Shown one piece after another: positions 34,606 to 44,070 of a stretch of 64,000 nt of DNA. Numbering within the stretch: the stretch's first letter is position 1; each line of letters begins with the position of its first letter. The notes below the pieces were generated by a model. That model saw only the letters and a list, made by a program, of their open reading frames with translations. It had not been told where the DNA came from and ran no database searches. Origin of the DNA: Marivita sp046591575 (GTDB lineage Bacteria > Pseudomonadota > Alphaproteobacteria > Rhodobacterales > Rhodobacteraceae); assembly GCF_046591575.1 (NCBI RefSeq), contig NZ_JBIQWA010000001.1, positions 620,001 through 684,000 on the forward strand. Direction: 5' to 3'. The position numbers and the translations under genes are program-made.

Positions 34606-35919
34606 ATGACCGACCTCACCCCCCGCGAAATCGTGTCCGAACTGGATCGGTTTATCATTGGACAAAAAGACGCCAAACGCGCCGTTGCCGTGGCCTTGCG
34701 CAATCGTTGGCGGCGCAAGCAATTGACCGATGATCTGCGGGACGAAGTGTACCCGAAAAACATCCTGATGATCGGCCCGACCGGCGTTGGCAAAACCGAA
34801 ATCAGCCGCCGCTTGGCAAAATTGGCCAAGGCCCCATTTCTCAAGGTTGAGGCCACCAAGTTTACCGAAGTGGGCTATGTCGGGCGCGACGTAGAACAGA
34901 TTGTCCGCGATTTGGTGGATGCGGCCATCGCTATGACCCGTGACCAAATGCGCGAAGACGTAAAATCCAAAGCTCACGAAGCCGCCGAAGAACGCGTGAT
35001 CGAAGCCATTGCAGGCGAAGGCGCGCGCGATGCAACCCGAGAGATGTTCCGCAAAAAACTTCAGGACGGGCTTCTGGACGACACCGTGATCGAACTTGAA
35101 TTGCAAGACACCTCAAGCCCCTTCCCGATGATGGACATCCCCGGACAACCCAATATGGGTGGTGGTGCGGGTATGATGAACTTGGGCGACCTCTTCGGCA
35201 AAGCCTTTGCTGGAAGGACCACGCGCAAACGCATGACGGTGGCAGAAAGCTACGATACTCTGATTGCGGAAGAAGCAGACAAGCTTCTGGACGACGAACA
35301 GATCAAGGAAAAGGCGCTTGAGTCGGTTGAACAGAACGGCATCGTCTTTCTGGATGAAATCGACAAGGTCGCAGCCCGCCAGGAAACGCGCGGCGGCGAT
35401 GTGAGCCGCGAAGGTGTGCAGCGTGATCTGTTGCCGCTGATCGAAGGCACCACCGTCAGCACCAAACACGGCCCGGTGAAAACCGATCACATCCTCTTCA
35501 TCGCCTCCGGTGCCTTTCACATTGCCAAACCGTCAGATCTATTGCCCGAATTGCAAGGCCGTCTGCCAATCCGGGTAAACCTGCGGGCGCTAACCGAAGA
35601 GGATTTCGTGCGCATCCTAACGGAAACCGACAACGCGCTGACCCTGCAATACACCGCGTTGATGGCCACCGAAGAGGTCAATGTCACGTTCACGAAAGAG
35701 GGCATTGCCGCCCTTGCCAAAATCGCGGCGGATGTAAACCAGTCGGTGGAAAACATCGGCGCGCGCAGGCTCTATACGGTGATGGAACGGGTGTTCGAAG
35801 ACCTGAGCTTTGACGCGCCGGATCAACCGGGAACATCCGTCATTGTGGACGCCGCATTCGTGGAAAAGCACTTAGGCGAGTTGACCAAGTCGAGCGATCT
35901 GAGCCGCTACGTGCTCTGA
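34606..35919 (+). CDS. hslU: ATP-dependent protease ATPase subunit HslU
   Basis: This 437-residue AAA+ unfoldase feeds substrates to HslV. It starts LTPREIVSELDRFIIGQKDA, with Walker A GPTGVGKT at 57-64, pore motif GYVGRD near 89, Walker B IVFLDEIDK near 247, and a C-terminal tail ending LSRYVL that docks into HslV. An intermediate domain with a PGQPNMGGGAGMMNLGDLFG segment is typical of the family. It is co-transcribed with hslV. Confidence 0.97.
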   Translation: MTDLTPREIVSELDRFIIGQKDAKRAVAVALRNRWRRKQLTDDLRDEVYPKNILMIGPTGVGKTEISRRLAKLAKAPFLKVEATKFTEVGYVGRDVEQIVRDLVDAAIAMTRDQMREDVKSKAHEAAEERVIEAIAGEGARDATREMFRKKLQDGLLDDTVIELELQDTSSPFPMMDIPGQPNMGGGAGMMNLGDLFGKAFAGRTTRKRMTVAESYDTLIAEEADKLLDDEQIKEKALESVEQNGIVFLDEIDKVAARQETRGGDVSREGVQRDLLPLIEGTTVSTKHGPVKTDHILFIASGAFHIAKPSDLLPELQGRLPIRVNLRALTEEDFVRILTETDNALTLQYTALMATEEVNVTFTKEGIAALAKIAADVNQSVENIGARRLYTVMERVFEDLSFDAPDQPGTSVIVDAAFVEKHLGELTKSSDLSRYVL

Positions 35920-35933
35920 TCCGTCTTCTTGCT

Positions 35934-35958
35934 AAAAATATCCCCGCCGGAGGCATCA
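35934..35958. repeat. Possible Rhodobacteraceae extragenic repeat
   Basis: The stretch with AAAAATATCCCCGCCGGAGG just after hslU matches in form a short sequence I recall recurring between genes in Rhodobacteraceae. Only this copy is in the window, so the repeat status is from memory, not from this sequence. Confidence 0.35.
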
Positions 35959-36019
35959 GCGACTTCCACCAGCGGAGATGCTTGTTTACGTTGGCACCGA
36001 CACCGCCAAGAGGCGCAGC

Positions 36020-36703
36020 ATGAAACGGTCCCGCATCAATGACATTTTGCGCGAAGGTGACGCATTTATCCGATCCTTCGGATACAGATTACCGCCCTTT
36101 GCATATCTCTCCCCACGGGCCCTGAAGGCAAGCAATCATGCCCAGATAAAGGCCCGTCGCATGGGATGGGACATCACCGATTACGGGGCCGAAAAGTTCG
36201 ATGATATGGGGCTGTTTCTGTTCACAACCCGCAACGGATTGAACAGCGATTTGGGCAAGAAAAGCGCCATGCTCTATGCCGAAAAAATCATGATCTCGCG
36301 CGTCAAACAGCTGAGCCCGATGCACCGTCATAACCTCAAGGTTGAGGATATCATCAACCGGGGTGGCGGAACGCTGGTGATCGAGCTGTTTATGGCCGAT
36401 TCTGCCGGTCACATTGACCGCGATGCCGATGTGTCCGTGATGGTTGACGGCATCCACCGAACACTTCCTGCCGGCGAACATTTAGCTCTTGATCCGGGTG
36501 AATCAGTGACTCTTTTTCCAAACAACTGGCACGCATTCTGGGCGGATGGTGGCGATGTTTTGATTGGCGAAGTGTCGACAGTGAATGATGATCTGACTGA
36601 TAACATCTTTGAACAGCCGATTGGCCGGTTTTCGAATATCGAAGAAGATGAAGACCCGCTGTACCTCTTGGTTTCGGATTACGACATCCACCTGTCACCT
36701 TAG
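36020..36703 (+). CDS. D-lyxose/D-mannose isomerase family protein (cupin)
   Basis: This 227-residue protein resembles D-lyxose ketol-isomerases (Lyx_isomer). It starts SRINDILREGDAFIRSFGYR and then has LPPFAYLSP. The cupin metal site is SPMHRHNLKVEDIINRGGG, giving a His-x-His plus glutamate set, and a second histidine lies in LFPNNWHAFWAD. The family interconverts D-lyxose with D-xylulose and D-mannose with D-fructose. The ATG at 36020 has AAGAGGCG upstream; an earlier in-frame ATG at 35978 is less likely. It converges on the ABC solute-binding gene. Confidence 0.82.
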   Translation: MKRSRINDILREGDAFIRSFGYRLPPFAYLSPRALKASNHAQIKARRMGWDITDYGAEKFDDMGLFLFTTRNGLNSDLGKKSAMLYAEKIMISRVKQLSPMHRHNLKVEDIINRGGGTLVIELFMADSAGHIDRDADVSVMVDGIHRTLPAGEHLALDPGESVTLFPNNWHAFWADGGDVLIGEVSTVNDDLTDNIFEQPIGRFSNIEEDEDPLYLLVSDYDIHLSP

Positions 36704-36712
36704 CGTTGATCC

Positions 36713-36734
36713 GGTCGGGCAGTTTTGCCCGACC
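36713..36734. terminator. Hairpin between convergent genes
   Basis: GGTCGGGC and GCCCGACC form a perfect eight-base stem with loop AGTTTT. It lies between the isomerase stop at 36703 and the solute-binding protein stop at 36760. Neither side has a strong T run, so it may act as a bidirectional but weak terminator. Confidence 0.55.
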
Positions 36735-36759
36735 CAACCTTCAAAGTGCACCGTTCCGG

Positions 36760-38313
36760 CTAAACAGCCCACCACCGCTCTGCCATGCGGCCGTTGTCCA
36801 TCTGCCAAAGATTTCCAACCGTCTCTGGTGTGGCAACCTTGTTGGTCAACGCCTGAACGTAGTTGGCAAACATTGGCAGGATCACGCCACCATCATCGCG
36901 CAGGATCTGCTGCATCTCGTAATACATCTCGCGACGCTTGTCGCTGTCCAGCTCTGCACGGGCTTCGACCAGTAGGTTCTGGAACCGTTCGCTGTCATCA
37001 TTACCCCACTGCGTGTCATTCCAGGGTGCGCCCTCTTCATATGACAAAGAGAACATCCAGTCTTCGGTCGCACGGCCTGACCAGTAGCAGGCACACCATG
37101 GCTTTTTAAGCCACACATTCGACCAGTAACCATCCGCAGGTTCTTGCACCACGTTGATGTTCACGCCTCCGGCCTTGGCGGACGCCTGATACAATTGTGC
37201 GGCGTCCACCGCACCTTCGAACGCCGCGTTAGATGTGGACAGGTCCACATCAAGCGATGACAGACCAGCTTCTTTCAAATGGAATTTGGCGCGATCTGGA
37301 TCGTAGGCAAGCTGCTCCATATCACCATGATAATACTGGTTCGCAGGGCCAATGGGCGTATCATTTCCAACCTGGCCATGGCCCAGAAGGATTTTGTCGA
37401 CCATCTCCTGACGGTTGATGCCATATTTCAATGCGCGGCGCACATTCACATCGTTAAACGGCGCGACATTGGTCAACATCGGGAAAGTGTATTGCTGGTT
37501 TCCCGTCACTTCTTGAATATTGATCATCGGATTGGCGCGCAAAAGCGGCTCGGTCTTGAAATCAATGCGATTGACCGCGTCGACCTGGCCCGTCATCAAA
37601 GCGTTCATCCGGGCGGTATTGTCGTTAATGGCGATATACTCCACCTCGTCGAACCAGCCAGCTTCGCCATCCTTGTAATGGCTGTCCACGCGGCTTGCGA
37701 CCATACGCACGCCCGGTTCAAAGCTTTCGGCCCTGTAAAGGCCCGTGCCGATCCCTTTGGCAATGGCTTCCTCGATCTGCCCGGCAGGATAGATCAATAG
37801 ATGGTAATCCGACATAAGGTAGGGAAAATCGGCATTGCCCGTTTTCAATGTCATCTGAACCTGGTGGTCCGTCAGCTTTTTCATGTCGGCAATCGTGTCC
37901 ACAATCGGCTGGGCCGCCGATTTAGAGCCTTCCGCGACATGAATCTGCAAAGACTCAATCACATCGTCCGCGCCAAAAGGCTTTCCGTTGTGAAATGTCA
38001 CACCTTTGCGCAGGTCGAAGGTCCAGACCTTGGCGTCCGGAGAGGCTTCCCAATTGGTTGCCAATTCCCCGGCCAGCGAACCGTCGGCGCTGACCTCTGT
38101 CAGACTGTCGAACACGGTGCCTTGTGCGCTGGCGATCATGAACAAATCAGAATGGGTGCGACCATCCCAGCTGTCTGAGGTGTTGGCCCCTGAAAGCCCG
38201 GCAACCAGGCGCCCACCGCGTTTGGCATCGGCGCGCACGGATAGGCCGCTCGCGGCCAACACGGCAGCTGCCGTGCCGGTTTTCAGCAATCCACGTCTGT
38301 TCATTCTAGTCAT
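36760..38313 (-). CDS. ABC transporter substrate-binding protein (peptide/opine type)
   Basis: This 517-residue periplasmic protein is of the SBP_bac_5 (DppA/OppA) family. It starts with a twin-arginine-type signal (MNRRGLLKTG and a hydrophobic AAAVLAASG, cleaved near ADA at 28-30). Family blocks include VFDSLTEVSADGSLAGELAT, WTFDLRKGVTFHNGKPFGAD and FNDVNVRRALKYGINRQEMV. Ligand cannot be read from sequence; peptides or related compounds are likely. GGGAG lies nine bases before the ATG. It is the last gene of the importer operon, 69 bases after the ATPase. Confidence 0.92.
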   Translation of the reverse strand: MTRMNRRGLLKTGTAAAVLAASGLSVRADAKRGGRLVAGLSGANTSDSWDGRTHSDLFMIASAQGTVFDSLTEVSADGSLAGELATNWEASPDAKVWTFDLRKGVTFHNGKPFGADDVIESLQIHVAEGSKSAAQPIVDTIADMKKLTDHQVQMTLKTGNADFPYLMSDYHLLIYPAGQIEEAIAKGIGTGLYRAESFEPGVRMVASRVDSHYKDGEAGWFDEVEYIAINDNTARMNALMTGQVDAVNRIDFKTEPLLRANPMINIQEVTGNQQYTFPMLTNVAPFNDVNVRRALKYGINRQEMVDKILLGHGQVGNDTPIGPANQYYHGDMEQLAYDPDRAKFHLKEAGLSSLDVDLSTSNAAFEGAVDAAQLYQASAKAGGVNINVVQEPADGYWSNVWLKKPWCACYWSGRATEDWMFSLSYEEGAPWNDTQWGNDDSERFQNLLVEARAELDSDKRREMYYEMQQILRDDGGVILPMFANYVQALTNKVATPETVGNLWQMDNGRMAERWWAV

Positions 38314-38382
38314 TTTGATAGTCTCCCTTTTGGCGTGCTGGGCTTTTCAGCCCTGCTCTCTGTTTGATCAGAGAAGCGATTC

Positions 38383-40029
38383 TCATGATATTTTATCAGC
38401 AGCGGCGTCACCGATGTTATCAACTCCACGTTTATCCAGCAGATTTGTGAGCCAATCAGGGTCCATCTCCGGAACCGAACTTAACAACAGGTCGGTATAG
38501 GGGTGGTGTGGTGGCACAAACATGTCGTGCTTTGTCCCCTGTTCGACAACCCGCCCTTCTTTCATTACCACAACTTCATCGGCAATGGCTTTGACCGTCG
38601 CAAGGTCGTGCGTAATGAACATATAACTTAGCTTCAAGCTGTCTTGAAGTCGCGCCAAAAGCCTAAGAATGCCTTCGGCGACCAACTGGTCAAGCGCGCT
38701 GGTCACTTCATCACAGATAATAAACTTTGGCTCGGCTGCAAGGGCACGGGCAATGCCAATGCGTTGTTTTTGACCGCCAGACAATTCACCGGGCAGACGG
38801 TCAATATATTGCGCGGCTGGCATCTCGATCTCTTCTAAAAGCTCCTCGACGCGCCTGCGCTTCTGCTTGCCGGTCAGTCCCATGTAAAATTGCACAGGGC
38901 GACCGATTATATCGCCAATCTTTGAACGCGGGTTCAGTGCGGTATCGGCCATTTGATAAATCATCTGCGCCTGACGCAGCTGATCTTTGCTGCGCTGCTT
39001 ATAGCCGGCTGGCAGTGTTTCACCTGCGAATTGGATCACACCCTGGGTGGGTGCCAGCAAGCCGGTAATGCACCGCGCCGCGGTGGATTTGCCAGATCCG
39101 GATTCACCGACAACAGCAACCGTACGCCCTTCGTGGATGTCAAAACTAATGTCATGCAGCACCGGAATCTTGCCATAAGACGCCGATACGTTCTGGACAG
39201 AGACAACAGGGGTCGCGCCGCTATGCACTGCGGGTTTTTGCGGCCGCTCAAAGGCTCGAACGGCCCAAAGGCTTTTGGTGTACTCTTCTTTCGGGTCCGT
39301 CAGCATGGTGCGTGTGTCCGCCTCTTCCACCTCATCCCCTTTAAGCAGAACTTTGATCCTGTCCGCCATCTGCGCAACAACCGCAAGGTCATGCGTGATA
39401 TAGATCGCGGCAGTATCGAACTGTTCGACAATATCGCGGATTGCGGCAAGCACCTCGATCTGGGTGGTCACGTCCAGAGCGGTCGTCGGTTCATCGAAAA
39501 TGATCAGATCAGGACGACAAGACATCGCCATCGCAGTCATCGCGCGCTGAAGCTGACCACCCGACACCTGATGGGGATAACGGAACCCGATTTCTTCGGG
39601 ATTTGGCAGACGCAAACGACGGTACAGCTCGATTCCGTCTTCAATGCTTTCGGCGCGGCTCATCACGCCATGTTGCACAGGGCCTTCTGTGTGCTGATCA
39701 ATCAGCTTGTGTGCCGGATTGAAACTGGCCGCCGCCGATTGGGCGACATAGGCGATGCGCTTGCCCAGCAGGTTGCGCTTTTGCGACGACGAGGCAGATA
39801 GCAGGTCGATCCCGTCAAATTTCACCGATCCGCCGGAAATACGCACGCCATCACGGGTGAACCCCATGGCGGCCAACCCCAATGTCGACTTGCCTGCGCC
39901 GGATTCACCGATCAGGCCAAGAACCTCGCCTTTGTTCAGATCAAGACTGATGCCTTTGATGATCGGCATCCAGGTTTCATCACTCCGTCCCTCGATGAAG
40001 ATATCGCGGATTTCGACCAGCGCGTTCAT
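38383..40029 (-). CDS. ABC transporter ATP-binding protein, fused DppD-DppF type
   Basis: This 548-residue protein carries two complete ATPase modules. The first has Walker A GESGAGKST and signature SGGQLQRAM with Walker B LIIFDEPTTALD. The second has GESGSGKST, LSGGQKQRIGIARALA and FIICDEVTSALD. Such fusions energise peptide-type importers with both subunits in one chain. Its ATG overlaps the permease stop by four bases (ATGA). The second module ends with the C-terminal oligopeptide-transporter segment (HHPYTDLLLSSVPE). Confidence 0.94.
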   Translation of the reverse strand: MNALVEIRDIFIEGRSDETWMPIIKGISLDLNKGEVLGLIGESGAGKSTLGLAAMGFTRDGVRISGGSVKFDGIDLLSASSSQKRNLLGKRIAYVAQSAAASFNPAHKLIDQHTEGPVQHGVMSRAESIEDGIELYRRLRLPNPEEIGFRYPHQVSGGQLQRAMTAMAMSCRPDLIIFDEPTTALDVTTQIEVLAAIRDIVEQFDTAAIYITHDLAVVAQMADRIKVLLKGDEVEEADTRTMLTDPKEEYTKSLWAVRAFERPQKPAVHSGATPVVSVQNVSASYGKIPVLHDISFDIHEGRTVAVVGESGSGKSTAARCITGLLAPTQGVIQFAGETLPAGYKQRSKDQLRQAQMIYQMADTALNPRSKIGDIIGRPVQFYMGLTGKQKRRRVEELLEEIEMPAAQYIDRLPGELSGGQKQRIGIARALAAEPKFIICDEVTSALDQLVAEGILRLLARLQDSLKLSYMFITHDLATVKAIADEVVVMKEGRVVEQGTKHDMFVPPHHPYTDLLLSSVPEMDPDWLTNLLDKRGVDNIGDAAADKIS

Positions 40030-41228
40030 TCTTTCAATCCCGAGCTTTTCTGAAGCATCCAGTCTACAATAAAGTTCACCCCAACAGTCAGCAGAGCAAT
40101 GGCTCCCGCCGCCAAGATGGGCAATGCCGCAGTCAACGGTGAAAAGGCAGCAAAGTTGATAAACTGCGCGCTATCTCGGACCATCGTTCCCCAATCTGCC
40201 AGCGGTGGCTGAATGCCAACACCCAGAAAACTTAGTGATGCGATGGTCAGAAACACAAAGCAGAAGCGCAAACCGAATTCTGCCAGCAACGGCGCAGTTG
40301 CATTGGGCAGGATTTCCCGGAAAATCAGGTAGCCCAACCCTTCACCTCGCAGTTTGGCCGCCTCGATATAGTCCATGACAACAATGTTCAGGCCCACCGC
40401 ACGCGCAAGGCGGAAGACACGTGTGCTGTCGATCACCGCAATGATGATCACCATGTAAACGGTCAGCAACCATCGTTCTGACCCAGCCCAAGCGCTTGCA
40501 ATGGTCATCAACAACAAGGCAAAGATAAGCGACGGAATGGCCATCAGAACGTCAACCGCGCGGCTCAGAACCTGATCAAGCCATCCCTGCAGCGTTGCCG
40601 CCAGAAAACCCAGTGTCCCACCCAGGAAAAACGCCAGACAGGTGGTCACAAACGCAATCCCAACCGTGTTTTGCGCGCCATAGATCAACCGGCTCAGCAG
40701 GTCGCGGCCGATCTGATCTGTGCCAAGCGGATGCATAGGGTCGCCGCCGCTCGCCTCGTTTCCACCCGGAAGCACATTCACACGCGCAAAAATCTCGTCT
40801 TGGCCGAATGGGGCCAACAAAGGCGCAAAGATTGCCGTAAACGCGTATAACAGGACAACCAGCACACCAAAGCTTGCCGTTAACGGCATTTGGCGAAAGA
40901 GCTTCTTGGTCCCTTCTGTTCCAACTGTCCGGCCAAGCAATCGAAACAGATACGCCGCAATGACCGAGACGATGAAAAAATGAACCGCCCACCGAAAGAA
41001 AACCACGCCTGCATTCGGCGTACCCGCATCAGTGACCGTGGGTTGGAAATAGTACCACACCGAAAATAGGAACAGGCTTGCCGCAAACACATATCCAAAC
41101 GCGACGGCGAACGGCATGTCGCGAAAGGTTGGCGCATTTCCCGTCGCCTTCTGGCCGACAAACCGCAACAGCCAACCGCCCAGCGCAAGTCCCACCAGCA
41201 AAAGACCCAGGGTCAAAAGCGTATTCAT
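40026..41228 (-). CDS. ABC transporter permease (DppC type) with N-terminal extension
   Basis: This 400-residue permease is about 100 residues longer than usual DppC proteins. The standard part begins near residue 112 (FRQMPLTASFGVLVVL), with the periplasmic GTDQIGRDLLSRLIYGA segment and the EAA loop near AAKLRGEGLGYLIFREILPN. The extension adds three probable membrane helices (3-24, 42-62, 79-98). It contains FRDMPFAVAFG, which closely echoes FRQMPLTASFG, suggesting a duplicated first helix. It overlaps both neighbouring operon genes by four bases. Confidence 0.9.
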   Translation of the reverse strand: MNTLLTLGLLLVGLALGGWLLRFVGQKATGNAPTFRDMPFAVAFGYVFAASLFLFSVWYYFQPTVTDAGTPNAGVVFFRWAVHFFIVSVIAAYLFRLLGRTVGTEGTKKLFRQMPLTASFGVLVVLLYAFTAIFAPLLAPFGQDEIFARVNVLPGGNEASGGDPMHPLGTDQIGRDLLSRLIYGAQNTVGIAFVTTCLAFFLGGTLGFLAATLQGWLDQVLSRAVDVLMAIPSLIFALLLMTIASAWAGSERWLLTVYMVIIIAVIDSTRVFRLARAVGLNIVVMDYIEAAKLRGEGLGYLIFREILPNATAPLLAEFGLRFCFVFLTIASLSFLGVGIQPPLADWGTMVRDSAQFINFAAFSPLTAALPILAAGAIALLTVGVNFIVDWMLQKSSGLKE

Positions 41229-42220
41229 TTCGGATGCCTCAGACGTGGGTTCGACAGGATCGACATGATATCGGCCGTCAGGTTGAGCAGAATATACGCC
41301 GCTGCAAAGATCAGGCAGCAGGCCTGAACAACCGGGATATCCCGAATTTTGACACTATCCACAAACAGTTGACCGATACCCGGATACACAAACACCACTT
41401 CAACAACCACAACCCCGGTGATCAGATACGCAAGGTTTAATGCGATTACATTTATGATCGGTGCCAGCGCGTTCGGCAGGGCGTGTTTCACAATCACCCG
41501 CATCGGCGACATGCCTTTAAGCCGCGCCATTTCGATATAGGGCGACGCCAAAAGGTTAATGATCGCAGCGCGGGTCATACGCATCATGTGCGCCGTGACC
41601 ACCAGTGTCAGGGTCAGCGCCGGCAGCAGCGTTTTTTCCAGACGCTCGCCAAAGGACATCCCGTCAAAGATGTTCGACAGCGACGGCAGTAACGGATTCA
41701 AAACAGCCAGAAACAGGATCAGCACATAGGCCAGAAAGAACTCTGGCGACGAGATCGAGGATAATGTCGTGACATTGGTGGCGCGGTCAAAGGCAGAGTT
41801 GCGATAGAGCGCGGCAAGAATTCCCAAAGTAATCGCAAACGGCACAGCAATCACTGCGGTAACCGTGGCAAGAAACATCGTATTCGCAAAGCGCGGCGCG
41901 ATTTGTTGTGCGACGGTTGTGCTGACGCCGCTGTCAGCCCCCACAAAGCTTGCAAAATTGGCTTGCGCAAACGAATTGCCCAGATCACCCTGCAAGGCCC
42001 CGCCAAGCCATTGAAAATACCGGGTGATCGGTGGCTGATCGAGACCCAGGTCCTTGCGGATCGCCTCAACCGCTTCGGGTGTCGCGCCTTGACCAAGAAT
42101 GGCTTGAGCAAAGTCGCCCGGCAGCATGTTGACAGCAGTGAAAATCACAACGGAAACGACAAAGAGGGTCAGCAAGCCAAGCGCCAAGCGCTGCAATATG
42201 ATGCGGATAACGGAATTCAA
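41225..42220 (-). CDS. ABC transporter permease (DppB type)
   Basis: This 331-residue inner-membrane protein is the DppB-like partner. It has an N-terminal helix (IILQRLALGLLTLFVVSVV), the GLDQPPITRYFQWLGGAL periplasmic segment, and an EAA loop near YIEMARLKGMSPMRVIVKHA. Six helices are likely. The start appears to be TTG at 42220, since no ATG or GTG precedes the first helix in this frame. It leads the importer operon: permease B, permease C, double ATPase, binding protein. Confidence 0.93.
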   Translation of the reverse strand: MNSVIRIILQRLALGLLTLFVVSVVIFTAVNMLPGDFAQAILGQGATPEAVEAIRKDLGLDQPPITRYFQWLGGALQGDLGNSFAQANFASFVGADSGVSTTVAQQIAPRFANTMFLATVTAVIAVPFAITLGILAALYRNSAFDRATNVTTLSSISSPEFFLAYVLILFLAVLNPLLPSLSNIFDGMSFGERLEKTLLPALTLTLVVTAHMMRMTRAAIINLLASPYIEMARLKGMSPMRVIVKHALPNALAPIINVIALNLAYLITGVVVVEVVFVYPGIGQLFVDSVKIRDIPVVQACCLIFAAAYILLNLTADIMSILSNPRLRHPK

Positions 42221-42304
42221 ATTTTCGGCTTAATCGTTGTTCCCGGATTGGCCCTTAGGTTAGCAAGCAACGGGAATGTGTAAACCGGAAATACCTGTTT
42301 TCTG

Positions 42305-43276
42305 TTAAGCCTCTGAAATTGTGTCCATAATCCTTACCAACTCGGCACTTATCCCGGGTTCTGACAAGGCATGGCCGGCGTTCCGGATCATGCGAAGATC
42401 ACATTCGGGCCAAACCCGCGCCAATTCCCACGCCCGGACAGGCGGGCAAATCATGTCGTAGCGACCTTGCACAATCGACCCCGGTATCCCCGCAAGACGA
42501 TCCATGTTCTTGAAAATCCACCCATCTTCTTCAAGAAAACCGTTGTTGATGAAGTAATGGTTTTCAAGCCGCGCAAAGGCCCGCGCATAATCGCCGGGGG
42601 ACTCTCCGCCTGATCCGCTTGAATACACCGACGCAAGCGCGTTTTCCCAAGCCGACCATGCACGGGCATAGCGCGTCTCTGTTCGCAGATCTCCGGAAAA
42701 CAAACGGCGATGATATGCCGAAATCAGGTCGTCCCGTTCATCTTCGGGAATGATATCGACAAACCGAGCCCAGGTTTCCGGCCAGAATTGCCCGGCCCCG
42801 CCGCCATAGAACCAATCCAGCTCGGCTTTGGTCATGGTAAACACACCGCGCAGCACAAGGTGGCTCACCCGATCAGGGTGCGAAATACCATAGATCAGCG
42901 CCAGGGTGGCCCCCCAGCTTCCGCCAAAGACGATGAATTGCTCGATGCCCAGTGTTTCACGGATCAATTCGATGTCTCGCACCAGATCCCAGGTGGTGTT
43001 GTTGGCAACGCTGGCATGCGGTCGCGACCGCCCACAGCCGCGTTGATCAAACAAGACCACACGAAATACCTGCGGATCAAAATAGCGACGCATTGATGGG
43101 CTACACCCACCGCCCGGACCTCCATGAAGAACAATCACGGGTATCCCGGTGTCAGAGCCGCATTGTTCGACATAGACCATATGGCCATCACCAACGGACA
43201 GCATACGTTGATCATAGGGATCAATCGGCGGGTAGAGATATTGCACTGCGCGCTTTTGGCTCGGGTATTTGTCCAT
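42305..43276 (-). CDS. pip: Proline iminopeptidase
   Basis: This 323-residue alpha/beta-hydrolase of peptidase family S33 releases N-terminal proline from peptides. It has the oxyanion HGGPGGG at 51-57, FDQRGCGRSRPHA, and the nucleophile elbow GGSWGATLAL with Ser120. The charge relay ends with RNAGHALSEPG near the C-terminus. I start it at ATG 43276; a TTG seven codons earlier is in frame and has a GGAG near it. It is divergent from ubiG and downstream of the peptide importer in the same direction as that operon, a sensible pairing. Confidence 0.94.
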   Translation of the reverse strand: MDKYPSQKRAVQYLYPPIDPYDQRMLSVGDGHMVYVEQCGSDTGIPVIVLHGGPGGGCSPSMRRYFDPQVFRVVLFDQRGCGRSRPHASVANNTTWDLVRDIELIRETLGIEQFIVFGGSWGATLALIYGISHPDRVSHLVLRGVFTMTKAELDWFYGGGAGQFWPETWARFVDIIPEDERDDLISAYHRRLFSGDLRTETRYARAWSAWENALASVYSSGSGGESPGDYARAFARLENHYFINNGFLEEDGWIFKNMDRLAGIPGSIVQGRYDMICPPVRAWELARVWPECDLRMIRNAGHALSEPGISAELVRIMDTISEA

Positions 43277-43326
43277 ACGCAATCTATATTGCTCCAAGAA
43301 TGAAAAAGACCATGGGGAAACGTCGC

Positions 43327-44070
43327 ATGTCCGGTGTCACAACTGTTGATCCGTCAGAAATCGCAAAATTCGAGGCCATGGCCGCCGAATGGTGGGATCC
43401 AAACGGCAAGTTCAAGCCGCTGCATATGCTGAACCCGTGTCGGTTGGATTATATCACAACACAAATCGCAGAAGAGTTCGACCGGGATCTGAACGCAGCG
43501 ACACCGTTCTCCGGATTGCGCATTCTTGACATCGGATGCGGCGGCGGGCTGCTGTGCGAACCGATGGCCCGCCTTGGTGCCACAGTGGTTGGCGTCGACG
43601 CGGCAGAGCGTAACATCCCCGTGGCAAGAACCCATGCCGAACACTCGGGTCTGGACATCGACTATCGTCACACCACCGCCGAAGCGATGGCGGCCGACAA
43701 CGAACAATTTGACGCTGTTTTGAATATGGAGGTTGTGGAACACGTCGCCGATCCTCTGGCCTATCTGACCGCCTGCCAGCAATTGCTCAAACCCGGCGGG
43801 CTGCACATTTGTTCAACGATCAATCGCAATCCCAAAAGCTTTGCGATGGCGATAGTGGGCGCGGAATATGTGATGCGCTGGCTGCCCAAGGGCACGCATG
43901 AGTGGAACAAGTTCATCACCCCGGATGAACTCTTTGATCTGATGCGCCAAGCCGGTCTGGACCCGGTTGATCGAAAGGGATTTCAATTCAATCCGATCAC
44001 TTGGAAATGGCGGTTGTCGGATCGTGACCTCAGCGTGAATTATGTCACTGCAGCGCTCAAGCCTGCTTAA
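43327..44070 (+). CDS. ubiG: 3-demethylubiquinol 3-O-methyltransferase UbiG
   Basis: This 247-residue SAM methyltransferase carries out both O-methylations in ubiquinone synthesis. It starts TVDPSEIAKFEAMAAEWWD and has KFKPLHMLNPCRLDYI, then motif I LDIGCGGGLLCEPMARLG at 67-84, and MEVVEHVADP. The ATG at 43327 has GGGGA eight bases upstream and gives the family's usual start; earlier in-frame ATGs at 43300 and 43312 are less likely. Its last four bases overlap the convergent MarR gene. Confidence 0.96.
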   Translation: MSGVTTVDPSEIAKFEAMAAEWWDPNGKFKPLHMLNPCRLDYITTQIAEEFDRDLNAATPFSGLRILDIGCGGGLLCEPMARLGATVVGVDAAERNIPVARTHAEHSGLDIDYRHTTAEAMAADNEQFDAVLNMEVVEHVADPLAYLTACQQLLKPGGLHICSTINRNPKSFAMAIVGAEYVMRWLPKGTHEWNKFITPDELFDLMRQAGLDPVDRKGFQFNPITWKWRLSDRDLSVNYVTAALKPA

